A DNA stretch of 6,967 nucleotides from Cyanobacteria bacterium OH_PDB_112 (GTDB lineage: Bacteria; Cyanobacteriota; Vampirovibrionia; Gastranaerophilales; CAJFVJ01). Shown here piece after piece: positions 1 to 5,251 of this stretch. The translations under genes and the position numbers were made by a program. The stretch is from contig JAEWLZ010000255.1 of NCBI GenBank assembly GCA_023457295.1, forward strand, positions 1 through 6,967. Reading direction: 5' to 3'. The notes below the pieces were generated by a model. That model did not search any database and was not told where the DNA came from. It saw only the letters and a list, made by a program, of their open reading frames with translations. How positions within the stretch are numbered: the stretch's first letter is position 1; each line of letters begins with the position of its first letter.

Positions 1-1378
1 GCGCCAGGCCGTTCGCGGTGAAATAGAACTGCCGGAGCTTTTGCAGGTTGTTTCTGATCTGCGCGTCGATGTGCTCGCTGCGCTTGTGCTCGATCCGTGC
101 CGAAAGCGCCGTGTGCATTGCCGGAAAGTTTTTCGGGTACAGGTTCTGTTTGCTGAACGGCATGCCGAGCTCTTTCATCTGGCCCAGGAAATCGCAGAAA
201 TCCGCCAGCCGCGTATTGTGCTTTTTGCAGTACTGCAGAACCTGCGCCGGATGGATGCCCTTGTACCCGTTGAGCTTGTCGAGGTCATAAAAGTCCGCGT
301 TTTTGCTGATCCACTCGCAGTTTTCCATGTTGATCCGCCAGCGGTTCCGTTCTGCCATCGCCCTGACCTTTAGCATGCGGACCGTAACCGTCAGCCGCTT
401 GCCCTTGATCTCTCCCCACTGGCCGTCGGTCAGCCGCAGCACGCTTTTGGCCGTTTTCCCGCGCAAGTTCAAAGCTCTGCCCGTTGTGGAATCGATCACG
501 CTGCGCGCCAGTTCCCTGAAACCCAGCTTGTGCAGGTACTCGATGCACGGGTACCGCCCGATCCTGTCCATGACACGGATCTTGTCCAGATAGTCCCACT
601 GCGCCGCGCCGTTGTGTACGCCCAGCGCCAGCAGCCGCCCGAACTCCGTACCCTCTACCGCCCGGTCGAACGACGTTTGATCGAGCACGGTTTCCCGTCC
701 GGATTTCCCGCACGTGGCGCACGTCGTAAACCCGCTTTTGCACTCGTTGCGCAGGTAAAAGGTTGGCTTCTTGTTTCCGCTGTACCAGTCGCGCTCCCCG
801 CAGAACCGCGTGCCGCCCTTCCCCGGGCGGAACACGCATACCTCGTACGGCTCCACCTCGATCGGCGGTCTGCGGATGTCGTACATATGGTTCCACGGCG
901 CGTCCACCGCGTAGCCTACGCAGACAACGGCGCCTTTCTCGATCCTGGACTTGCTGTACACGATCAGAAATACCTTGTCGTTGAAACAGCCGCGTTTCAT
1001 CCCCTCGGAGCGGTACTGGATCCTGGCGCCGCAGCGCGGGCACCATCCGTGCGATTTATGCTTGGTGTCTCCCGCCACGGTGCCTTCATAGTAATCGTCG
1101 CTGTCCTTGACGTATCCGGATATCGGCGTGTTAAACCCCTTCCGCTGGACCTCCGAAATGGCCGTCCCGGCGTAGGCTCTTTTTTTCCTTTGATAACAGG
1201 CCCTTCCCCGTTCCGGCTTGATGCCCTCGATCCAGCGCATGCAGGCCGTGCAGAACCCGCTGCGCTTCTCCGGCGTCCCGGTCGTCCAGATGTAGTGCGG
1301 CAGCGCCTCCAGCGCCCGCTTTCTGGCCTGTTCCGTCATGAGCTTCCCGGTATGCTTCAGTGCTTCTTCAAACGTCAT
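1..1378 (-). CDS. PcfJ-like phage protein, C-terminus cut off by window edge
   Basis: The frame is open from an ATG at 1378 to the left edge (459 codons, no stop), so the C-terminus is missing, probably only a small part. I assign it to the PcfJ-like family, named after a gene of conjugative plasmid pCF10 and common in Clostridia phages; its biochemical role is not established. Visible features are three Cys pairs: CTAC near residue 43, CPRCG near 113 within a GWCPRCGARI stretch typical of the family, and CATCG near 220. The C-terminal part carries the family-like pattern FLGQMKELG followed by YPKNF and MHTAL (about 398-424). A Shine-Dalgarno TGAGG lies 8 bases before the ATG. It starts 10 bases after the PcfK-like gene, and the two families usually travel together, which supports both calls. 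Codons are strongly G/C-ending, like the rest of the operon. A nucleic-acid-binding role is inference from the zinc-type Cys pairs. Confidence 0.85.
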   Translation of the reverse strand, partial: MTFEEALKHTGKLMTEQARKRALEALPHYIWTTGTPEKRSGFCTACMRWIEGIKPERGRACYQRKKRAYAGTAISEVQRKGFNTPISGYVKDSDDYYEGTVAGDTKHKSHGWCPRCGARIQYRSEGMKRGCFNDKVFLIVYSKSRIEKGAVVCVGYAVDAPWNHMYDIRRPPIEVEPYEVCVFRPGKGGTRFCGERDWYSGNKKPTFYLRNECKSGFTTCATCGKSGRETVLDQTSFDRAVEGTEFGRLLALGVHNGAAQWDYLDKIRVMDRIGRYPCIEYLHKLGFRELARSVIDSTTGRALNLRGKTAKSVLRLTDGQWGEIKGKRLTVTVRMLKVRAMAERNRWRINMENCEWISKNADFYDLDKLNGYKGIHPAQVLQYCKKHNTRLADFCDFLGQMKELGMPFSKQNLYPKNFPAMHTALSARIEHKRSEHIDAQIRNNLQKLRQFYFTANGLA

Positions 1379-1388
1379 GAAGGTAGCC

Positions 1389-1973
1389 TCACGATCCCAG
1401 GAGCGCGTCCAGGTCCAGCGGATCCGCAGGCGCTTTCGATTCGTGCCGGATGCCGAAATACGTAAGCGCGATTTTCAGCGCGTCCTGATCGGACACAATG
1501 CCGCAGTTCCCGGTCTGGTGCTTTTTCGCTTCGTCGCGCACGGCGTCCATCGCGCCCTTCAGCGTTTTTTGTCCGACTTTCGCCCCGGCCGCCAGCCTCT
1601 GATTTTTCATGATCCAGCCGGTCAGGAGGTCGCCCAGCAGGCAGAGCGGTTTATTGCCGGCGTTCGCTGCCATCCCGTCGCGGATCGCGTCGATCAGGCT
1701 GTCGTAACGCTGTTCCGCGGCGGCGTTCCCCGCGCCCACAGGCGCGTCTTCCGGCTCCTGGTCTCCGCCATCGTCCCCGGTTTCCTCGCCGGAATCTGTT
1801 GATCCGGTTTCCTCGTCGATTCCCGCATCCCCGAGCCCGTCCTCTTCTTTGGCCGCGCAGCTGCTGCAAAGGTCGTCCTCCACCCAACTGCAGGCGTCAC
1901 CGTGTTCATCCACGCACGCGTGCTCGTCGTCGCACCCGCACACCCGGCACTTCCTGATGTCTTCGCTGCTCAT
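1389..1973 (-). CDS. PcfK-like protein with Cys-rich N-terminal zinc-type domain
   Basis: This 194-aa protein has three parts. Residues 9-39 form a Cys-rich cluster (Cys 9, 12, 14, 20, 28, 36, 39) ending in SWVEDDLCSSC, a pattern I associate with small zinc-binding modules in phage proteins. Residues 42-78 are a Gly/Asp/Glu-rich acidic linker. Residues about 115-180 resemble PcfK-like proteins, with a helix QKTLKGAMDAVRDEAKK and then the SDQDALKIALTYFGI segment. Its function is unknown; PcfK-like proteins are found next to PcfJ-like ones in phages and mobile elements, as here. The ATG at 1973 has GAGGTGG 7 bases upstream and overlaps the stop of the preceding gene as ATGA, so translation is probably coupled. 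The N-terminal cluster looks like an added domain, since PcfK-like proteins are usually the compact C-terminal part alone. I am more certain of the PcfK assignment from the pairing with PcfJ than from similarity alone. Confidence 0.75.
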   Translation of the reverse strand: MSSEDIRKCRVCGCDDEHACVDEHGDACSWVEDDLCSSCAAKEEDGLGDAGIDEETGSTDSGEETGDDGGDQEPEDAPVGAGNAAAEQRYDSLIDAIRDGMAANAGNKPLCLLGDLLTGWIMKNQRLAAGAKVGQKTLKGAMDAVRDEAKKHQTGNCGIVSDQDALKIALTYFGIRHESKAPADPLDLDALLGS

Positions 1974-2380
1974 AACTTGACCACCTCACGGCTTTTATAA
2001 TGGGTGAGCGCCCACACGCCGTGGACGCGCTTTGTGCAGTCTCCGCAGATGGTGTCGATCTCTCCATCGCTGATCGCCGGATCATCGTTCCGGGCGCAGC
2101 GGCGGCAAAGATCGTCGAGGAAGGTTTGCTCGGTGTCCGTCGGTTCGTCGGCCTTGTTTTTTCCGGCCGGTTTGTCCGCGGCGAATGTCACGTCGTCCGC
2201 GATGACGACCTCCACACGGCCGCCTTCGGTTTCCAGTATCGCAACGGGATAGGATATCTGCCCGCCCGGCGCCCCGCCTATCATCGGCGACGGCTCAATC
2301 GGGAAGGCGCGCTGACCCCAGCAGTGGAATTTGCAGGTTCCCTCAACGCCTACGGCGGTGCACATTCTGTTTTCAGTCAA
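1970..2380 (-). CDS. Unassigned phage protein with two CxxC pairs, TTG start
   Basis: I cannot name this 136-aa protein. Its N-terminal half (about 17-67) has the form KFHCWGQ, then a Gly/Pro stretch, then PVAILETEGGRVEVV and a VTF strand. This resembles a small beta-rich domain that recurs in unassigned Clostridia phage proteins. The C-terminal half has CRRC at 92-95 and CGDC at 112-115, which could bind one zinc. The best start is TTG at 2380: it overlaps the preceding stop as TTGA, and GAAAGGA lies about 10 bases upstream. The next ATG (residue 6) has no ribosome binding site. The 3' end overlaps the PcfK-like ATG by 4 bases. The shared Cys pairs of this protein, PcfK-like and PcfJ-like may point to a common nucleic-acid context, but that is inference. 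Confidence 0.7.
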   Translation of the reverse strand: MTENRMCTAVGVEGTCKFHCWGQRAFPIEPSPMIGGAPGGQISYPVAILETEGGRVEVVIADDVTFAADKPAGKNKADEPTDTEQTFLDDLCRRCARNDDPAISDGEIDTICGDCTKRVHGVWALTHYKSREVVKL

Positions 2381-2676
2381 CGAAATTCATTCCTTTCAAT
2401 TCTGTCTTCGAGCTCCATCATGACGTTCTCCACGCTGGTGCATGGGGGAATGGCCTTGACGCGGGCTCTGCGGTGGTAGGCGACCCAGGTGCGCCTGTGC
2501 AGGGTTCCGATCCGGATGAAATCTCCCCGGATGATGCAATCTGGATTGTCCAGGTTCACATAGCCGACGTGCCCGTCCGACCTGCGGATCCAGCCCGCGC
2601 GTATGTAACCGTCCTCGTCCTGATTGGCCTGGTTCCAGTTCTTGAATGCGATCGCGGTGGTTTTGCCTTCCTGCAT
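2377..2676 (-). CDS. Unassigned 99-aa early phage protein
   Basis: I do not recognise the family. The protein is soluble, with no membrane segment, Cys pair or signal peptide. It has a middle section rich in beta-type residues (AGWIRRSDGHVGYVNLDN, then CIIRGDFIRIGTL), a basic patch (HRRTWVAYHRRARVKA) and a charged C-terminal helix ending ELEDRIERNEFR. The basic patch would suit nucleic-acid contact, but nothing shows this directly. The ATG at 2676 has AGGGG about 9 bases upstream and lies 2 bases after the stop of the preceding gene. Its own stop overlaps the TTG start of the next gene. G/C-ending codons and its tight fit in the operon support it as real. Confidence 0.65.
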   Translation of the reverse strand: MQEGKTTAIAFKNWNQANQDEDGYIRAGWIRRSDGHVGYVNLDNPDCIIRGDFIRIGTLHRRTWVAYHRRARVKAIPPCTSVENVMMELEDRIERNEFR

Positions 2677-2678
2677 GG

Positions 2679-2930
2679 TCAGGTCCCCTTCCGGCGTTCA
2701 TCGGTACCGCGTACCGTTACGGCTTCCGGCACCGGCATGCGCCCTTTGGCTTCACGCTTCCGTCCGCATGGCCAGCGAACGCGCTGTTCCGCCTTCCCCC
2801 GCCGTTCGGCTTTGATCACGCGCGGGGCCCGGTCGTGTTCTCCACCGTCGCACGAACGGTAGTGATACGTCTTTCCGCCGTTGCGGCTCCTGAGGATGAC
2901 CCACCGGATCGTACGCTGCATGGATGACAC
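2679..2930 (-). CDS. Small basic protein, GTG start, unassigned
   Basis: This 83-aa product is very rich in Arg and Lys, with a beta-like start (RTIRWVILRSRNGGKTYHY) and a highly basic tail. It has no recognisable domain. It fills the space between two better-supported genes exactly: the preceding stop ends at 2931, this GTG begins at 2930, and its stop lies 2 bases before the next ATG. GGAGG sits 9 bases before the GTG, whereas the alternative ATG at 2921 is 18 bases away, so GTG is the better start. The extreme charge fits a small nucleic-acid-binding protein, but it could also partly reflect GC-rich sequence read in a permissive frame, so the call is moderate. Confidence 0.55.
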   Translation of the reverse strand: MSSMQRTIRWVILRSRNGGKTYHYRSCDGGEHDRAPRVIKAERRGKAEQRVRWPCGRKREAKGRMPVPEAVTVRGTDERRKGT

Positions 2931-3398
2931 TCAATCGTCCCTCCTCTCCATATACTCGGCCATCACCCAGCCTTTCCCGGTCCGCGCCCAGCCTCCGACG
3001 ACGCACAGCACGTCCACCTGCTGCCCGGGCCTGAGCCAGCCGACCGCGTCCCCGTCCGGCGTTTTCCGCACCCTTACGCGGCCATTGGCGGTCACGGTAT
3101 ACGTTCCGGCGTCCTCCGTGGTCAGGAAGCCGATGTTCACCCAGCAGGTTCCGTACTCGCCTCCGTCCGTCAGCGCCCACTCTCCGTCGATCTCGTAGAC
3201 GTCGATCACGTCGCCGTTCTGGAACCAGGCAACCTTCTGGCTGTGTACGTCCGGGCTCTGGCGTCCGTTCAGGTCGCCGTGGCGTACGCTTACGGTCGCC
3301 CGGCCGATCGGCCGCGGCTCCTCCGCCGTCGCGTCATCCGCCCACGCCAGCGCGAGCACAATCCACACGGCGGCAAGCAGGAAAAGAAAGCGTTTCAT
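2931..3398 (-). CDS. Secreted protein with two SH3b-type domains
   Basis: The 155-aa product begins with a clear Sec signal peptide: MKR, then a hydrophobic run LFLLAAVWIVLALAWA, with likely cleavage after AWA near residue 20. It is followed by two SH3b-like repeats. The first (about 34-93) has a degraded RxxPD core and ends GTCWVNIGFL. The second (about 99-150) has VRVRKTPDGDAVGWL, then GWARTGKGWVMAEYM. SH3b domains in bacterial envelope proteins usually bind peptidoglycan. No catalytic domain is present, so it is not an endolysin. The ATG at 3398 has GGAGG 8 bases upstream. A second ATG two codons earlier (3404) overlaps the preceding stop as ATGA but has its ribosome site only 2 bases away. 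An exported wall-binding protein inside a phage early operon is unusual and suggests action at the host envelope, for example exclusion of other phages or modulation of lysis; this is inference. Confidence 0.8.
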   Translation of the reverse strand: MKRFLFLLAAVWIVLALAWADDATAEEPRPIGRATVSVRHGDLNGRQSPDVHSQKVAWFQNGDVIDVYEIDGEWALTDGGEYGTCWVNIGFLTTEDAGTYTVTANGRVRVRKTPDGDAVGWLRPGQQVDVLCVVGGWARTGKGWVMAEYMERRDD

Positions 3399-3400
3399 CG

Positions 3401-3574
3401 TCATGCCCTCCCTTGCAGCGCCCGCACGTACTCAACGGCGGCTGCGATCTGCTCGGCCAGCTGCCGGAATACCTTCATTTCCCGCCTCCAGAACAGCACC
3501 CGCTTGTATACGGTGGATTCCATCTGTCCGGTTTTCTGGTTTGTCCTCGTAATGATCAGATAAGGATCGCGCAT
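3401..3574 (-). CDS. Unassigned 57-aa early protein
   Basis: This short product (MRDPYLIITRTNQKTG at its N-terminus) has a beta-like start, a basic middle (KRVLFWRREMKVF) and an amphipathic C-terminal helix (QLAEQIAAAVEYV). I do not recognise it. Its codons end mostly in G or C, as in neighbouring genes, while the competing frame here is poorer in G/C-ending codons; this marks it as the real frame in this interval. Its stop overlaps the first ATG of the SH3b gene as ATGA. The start is uncertain: ATG at 3574 has GAGG about 10 bases upstream, and an in-frame TTG at 3583 is also possible. It may instead be the second half of a gene split by a +1 frameshift from the upstream ORF. Confidence 0.5.
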   Translation of the reverse strand: MRDPYLIITRTNQKTGQMESTVYKRVLFWRREMKVFRQLAEQIAAAVEYVRALQGRA

Positions 3575-3713
3575 ACTCTCCAAGCCTCGCTTTCCAGTAG
3601 TCTTCCCAGGTTCGGGCGATGCCCCGGGATACGATCACGTACCGCCTGTCTGGCATCCTGCGCCCGTCATGCGCCGGATGATTGCGGGCCACACGCCCCA
3701 GGCTCCGCCTCAC
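3432..3713 (-). CDS. Doubtful small ORF, possibly 5' half of a frameshifted gene
   Basis: A GTG at 3713 with GGGAGG 9 bases upstream opens a 93-aa basic ORF; an ATG at 3656 (74 aa) lies 10 bases after the previous stop but has a poor ribosome site. No family is recognised. Codons are G/C-ending through roughly 3713-3585, including the part that reads MPDRRYVIVSRGIA and TWEDYWKA. G/C-ending codons then become scarcer, exactly where the 57-aa ORF in another frame becomes the better-looking one. The roughly 140-base same-strand overlap is unlike the 4-base overlaps elsewhere in the operon. Either the true gene is the two parts joined by a +1 shift near 3584, or only one of the two ORFs is expressed. 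Confidence 0.35.
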   Translation of the reverse strand: MRRSLGRVARNHPAHDGRRMPDRRYVIVSRGIARTWEDYWKARLGEYARSLSDHYEDKPENRTDGIHRIQAGAVLEAGNEGIPAAGRADRSRR

Positions 3714-3837
3714 GTGCATTCACCTCCCGCATAGCCTTCATCCGGGCGTCCGCCCTGGACGCGGCGACGCACAGGCACCACGTGACGATTGCCGACAAGG
3801 CGGCGAACACGATCAGAGCGATGATCCAGCCTTTCAC
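3667..3837 (-). CDS. Small single-pass membrane protein, GTG start
   Basis: The 56-aa product begins MKGWIIALIVFAALSAIVTW and continues with CLCVAASRA, one hydrophobic membrane helix at about residues 3-27. A charged tail, ADARMKAMREVNARE, follows. The GTG at 3837 overlaps the preceding stop as GTGA and has GGAG 7 bases upstream, so the short form is favoured over a longer hydrophilic ORF in the same frame that would run through the preceding gene. It is not a recognisable holin: it has one helix only and no lysis gene nearby. Small membrane peptides in early operons can act in exclusion or toxicity, but nothing in this sequence shows which applies. Confidence 0.6.
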   Translation of the reverse strand: MKGWIIALIVFAALSAIVTWCLCVAASRADARMKAMREVNAREAEPGACGPQSSGA

Positions 3838-4061
3838 GATCTGTCTCCTTTCTGCGCGAGCAGCCGCATCACCGCGTCCGCCGCGTCCTTTGCCTTGCCG
3901 GTGAGGAACCGCTGCCATGCTTTCTGTTTCGGCGCCCAGCGAAAGCTGTAGGCTTTCAGAATGTTCCTTGCGTCCGCTTCCGGTTTCCGGTCGAACAGCA
4001 GCTGCATCCGCTTGGTCCCCCTGTTCTCGATGATCTCGATCGCGTAATCCTGATCGCTCAA
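3834..4061 (-). CDS. Short FRW-motif phage protein, TTG start
   Basis: This 75-aa protein contains ILKAYSFRWAPKQKAWQRFL at about 34-53, then a helix KAKDAADAVMRLLAQK. I associate the FRW(A/S)PK...WQR pattern with small modules found alone or at the end of large polyvalent and DUF3560-type proteins of phages and conjugative elements; the biochemical role is unknown. The start is TTG at 4061, overlapping the previous stop as TTGA, with AAGGA 9 bases upstream. There is no usable ATG, since the next Met is residue 19 inside the domain. The 3' end overlaps the next gene's GTG by 4 bases. In phages and plasmids, modules of this kind often travel with replication, recombination or anti-restriction genes, so an early DNA-related role is plausible. 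Confidence 0.7.
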   Translation of the reverse strand: MSDQDYAIEIIENRGTKRMQLLFDRKPEADARNILKAYSFRWAPKQKAWQRFLTGKAKDAADAVMRLLAQKGDRS

Positions 4062-4237
4062 GACGGATCATCCTTCTTTCCGCGGACCACCTTACCGGCC
4101 CACCCGCACTTGCAGGCGATCCTGGAACCGAGCCCGCTGTGCTTCATCGCACGGCCGCACTTCGGGCATTTGAGTCTGGATGCGAAGTACCCGTTCCGCG
4201 CCATGCCGCGCTGGATGGATCTGCTCATGGATGCCAT
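4058..4237 (-). CDS. Small zinc-ribbon protein
   Basis: The 59-aa product has a basic N-terminal helix (SMSRSIQRGMARNGYF, about 3-18) followed by a zinc-ribbon-like pair, CPKCG at 24-28 and CKCGW at 42-46. The ATG at 4237 has GAGGAGG 6-7 bases upstream, so I prefer it to an ATG 57 bases earlier that would overlap the preceding gene and has no ribosome site. Its stop is coupled to the TTG of the next gene. Proteins of this size and layout are frequent in Firmicute phage early regions and are not functionally assigned. Zinc binding is inferred from Cys spacing, and nucleic-acid or host-protein binding would be a further guess. Confidence 0.7.
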   Translation of the reverse strand: MASMSRSIQRGMARNGYFASRLKCPKCGRAMKHSGLGSRIACKCGWAGKVVRGKKDDPS

Positions 4238-4259
4238 ATGGAGCCTCCTCTGCCCGCGC

Positions 4260-4547
4260 TCAGCGGAGCCCGTATTTCGTTTTGGGCGTTTCATCCCTAA
4301 CGTCAGGCCCCGGTTTCTCCCCGGTTACGTCCTCCGGGTCAAGCGCTTCTTCGATGATCTCGATGCGCCTGTCGTCAAAGTAGTGGGTTTCCTCAACCTT
4401 CCCGCCATTGGCAGGAGGGGTGATGCCATAGTTCAAACATCCGTACATGTAAACCACATACGCTGTGAGGATCCCTGTAAAGCCCGTCACCTTGTCCCTG
4501 GCTTTCTTGCCAAGCATGTTCTCTGGATGCGCAGATAATGTGTCCAT
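4260..4547 (-). CDS. Conserved-looking phage protein with KVTGF domain
   Basis: The 95-aa protein has a core of KKARDKVTGFTGILTAYVVY followed by MYGCLNYGITPP, about residues 14-46. I recognise this as a small beta-barrel-like segment common in phage proteins of many bacteria, usually of the form DKVTGF(x)G followed by a GC(x)QY motif. It is normally annotated as hypothetical, and I do not know a proven role. After it come a short FDDRRIEIIEEA helix and an acidic, Pro-rich tail that looks disordered. The ATG at 4547 is preceded by AAAAGGAGG at good spacing. It starts 29 bases after the HTH gene and ends 22 bases before the zinc-ribbon gene. Confidence 0.75.
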   Translation of the reverse strand: MDTLSAHPENMLGKKARDKVTGFTGILTAYVVYMYGCLNYGITPPANGGKVEETHYFDDRRIEIIEEALDPEDVTGEKPGPDVRDETPKTKYGLR

Positions 4548-4576
4548 TGGTTATCCTCCTTTTAATTTGGTGGTGG

Positions 4577-4843
4577 TTATAAAGCACGAACAGCGTCGCG
4601 GCGGCGTGCTGCCAACTGTTCAGCCGTTGTGAACTGGCAGCCGTCGCGGACGCTGTCTACTTTGCTTTTTGGGTTTTGGTTTTCCATCCACTTCGTGAAC
4701 TCTGGTACGTCGATGCGGTACCGGTGTCCCGTGGATCCCCACCGGTGGACCGGGGCCCCGCGCTTCACGCAGCGCGTGATGGTCGGTACGCTGATGCCCA
4801 GTTCCTCGGCGGCATCCTTTGGTGCAAGCAGGTTCAGTGCCAT
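4577..4843 (-). CDS. HTH DNA-binding protein, excisionase-like or terminase-small-subunit-like
   Basis: The 88-aa product starts MALNLLAPKDAAEELGISVP, followed by TITRCVKRGAPVHRW, giving a helix-turn-helix at about 9-30. The wing continues with the STGHRYRIDVPEFTKWM segment, typical of MerR-like/excisionase-type HTH proteins that read a prompt sequence and then a beta-wing. The C-terminal 30 residues are charged and helical. It could serve as an excisionase, an early transcription regulator, or a Nu1-like DNA recogniser; the second place in the early operon and the integrase across the switch make the first two more likely. The ATG at 4843 has GAAGGAGG about 8 bases upstream. About 100 bases separate it from the Cro/MOR-like gene. 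Confidence 0.75.
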   Translation of the reverse strand: MALNLLAPKDAAEELGISVPTITRCVKRGAPVHRWGSTGHRYRIDVPEFTKWMENQNPKSKVDSVRDGCQFTTAEQLAARRRDAVRAL

Positions 4844-4873
4844 TTTGTATGCCTCCTTCAGCTGGCTTTTTCC

Positions 4874-4909
4874 TCAAACAAGTAGTCGAGCGGTTTCTGA
4901 AAAACGCAT
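4874..4909 (-). other. Possible leader peptide ORF before the HTH gene
   Basis: An 11-codon ORF (MRFSETARLLV) begins at an ATG with GAGGG 8 bases upstream and stops about 30 bases before the HTH gene. It would occupy much of the otherwise empty leader. A chance occurrence is quite possible at this length. Confidence 0.15.
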
Positions 4910-4930
4910 TGGTGTGGCCCTCACACGAAT

Positions 4931-4949
4931 ACTCTAGTATAACTAGAGT
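4931..4949. promoter_or_regulatory. Putative operator, perfect 8+3+8 dyad
   Basis: ACTCTAGTATAACTAGAGT is an exact inverted repeat of 8 bases around a 3-base centre. It covers the stop codon of the Cro/MOR-like gene (TAG at 4943-4945) and lies upstream of the HTH gene. There is no T-tract on either side, so it is not a rho-independent terminator. Related 19-base elements occur on both switch promoters, which makes it the best copy of a repressor operator, placed like the downstream operator (OD) of phage TP901-1. Function is inferred. Confidence 0.55.
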
Positions 4950-5140
4950 GTGCTGCAAAAAATAATATTGTCGTAGGGCACACCAAATAGGCACGATAGT
5001 TCCTTCGCTTGTTTAATCGTTGCAGATTCCGGTTTCTTCTCAATTTTACGGTATGTCTGTTCGCAAACACCAAGCTTTTGAGCAACTTGAGATTGTGTAA
5101 AGTTTGCCAAAAGTCTGGCTTGTTTAACTGAATATTGCAT
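4943..5140 (-). CDS. Cro/MOR-like XRE regulator, first gene of the early operon
   Basis: This 65-aa protein is almost wholly an XRE/Cro-type HTH: QARLLANFTQSQVAQKLGV gives helices 1-2, and CEQTYRKIEKKPE the recognition helix and turn. The C-terminal part (ATIKQAKELSCLFGVPYDNI) is the usual last helix pair. It is divergent from the larger repressor across a shared promoter region, the position of Cro in lambdoid phages and MOR (72 aa) in TP901-1. The ATG at 5140 is chosen because AAAGGTGG lies 7 bases upstream and the P-early transcript would start near 5157. An in-frame ATG at 5158 sits at about the start of transcription and is not usable. The gene is more AT-rich than the operon it leads. 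Its likely job is to limit the repressor and favour lytic development. Confidence 0.85.
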   Translation of the reverse strand: MQYSVKQARLLANFTQSQVAQKLGVCEQTYRKIEKKPESATIKQAKELSCLFGVPYDNIIFCSTL

Positions 5141-5163
5141 CTTAGCACCACCTTTCATGTGCA

Positions 5164-5192
5164 ATATTACTCTAGTTAAAATGGAATGTCAA
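5164..5192 (-). promoter_or_regulatory. P-early promoter for the minus-strand operon
   Basis: Read on the minus strand, TTGACA (5192-5187) is followed by a 17-base spacer and TAATAT (5169-5164). The -35 box is a perfect sigma-70/sigma-A consensus. Transcription would begin near 5157, leaving a leader of about 17 bases that holds the ribosome site of the Cro/MOR-like gene. An operator-like half-site lies inside the spacer. Confidence 0.75.
5169..5187. promoter_or_regulatory. Putative operator in P-early, one good half-site
   Basis: The left half ACTCTAGT is identical to the half-site of the perfect dyad at 4931-4949. With a 3-base centre (TAA) the right half AATGGAAT matches the expected half at 5 of 8 positions. 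It occupies the spacer between the -35 and -10 boxes of P-early, where bound repressor would block RNA polymerase. Confidence 0.45.
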
Positions 5193-5222
5193 CAGTGCGG
5201 CGTAAATAAAATAGAGATAAAG

Positions 5223-5251
5223 TTGACTATAATATAGTTTAACTATATAAT
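5223..5251 (+). promoter_or_regulatory. P-rep promoter for the repressor
   Basis: TTGACT at 5223-5228, a 17-base spacer, and a perfect TATAAT at 5246-5251. Transcription would start near 5258, just before the repressor ribosome site (AAAGGCGG, 5259-5266). The ATG at 5250 is embedded in the -10 box and therefore cannot be the start codon. Confidence 0.8.
5226..5249. promoter_or_regulatory. Overlapping dyads in P-rep, putative operator
   Basis: Two perfect dyads overlap here: ACTATA-A-TATAGT (5226-5238) and ATATAGTT-T-AACTATAT (5232-5248). Read in the 8+3+8 format of the site at 4931, positions 5231-5249 give halves matching at 6 and 5 of 8 bases. The element covers the spacer and -10 box of P-rep, so bound protein should repress or autoregulate the repressor gene. 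Confidence 0.45.

Noticed and set aside
285..1046. 253-codon minus-strand ORF
   Set aside because: Same strand as the PcfJ-like gene but a different frame, with Arg/Gly/Gln-rich low-complexity translation and no domain. The PcfJ-like frame covers the whole interval.
530..1465. 311-codon plus-strand ORF, plus other long ORFs opposite the PcfJ-like gene
   Set aside because: Antisense shadow of the GC-rich PcfJ-like frame. It has no ribosome site, is Pro/Arg/Ala-rich without domain pattern, and the minus frame has clear family motifs.
3667..4071. 134-codon version of the membrane peptide gene
   Set aside because: The extra N-terminus runs through the FRW-motif gene in another frame. GTG at 3837 has the ribosome site and the 4-base overlap.
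4931..4949. Dyad read as a rho-independent terminator of the Cro/MOR-like gene
   Set aside because: There is no T-run on either strand and the early operon continues past it; operator is the better reading.
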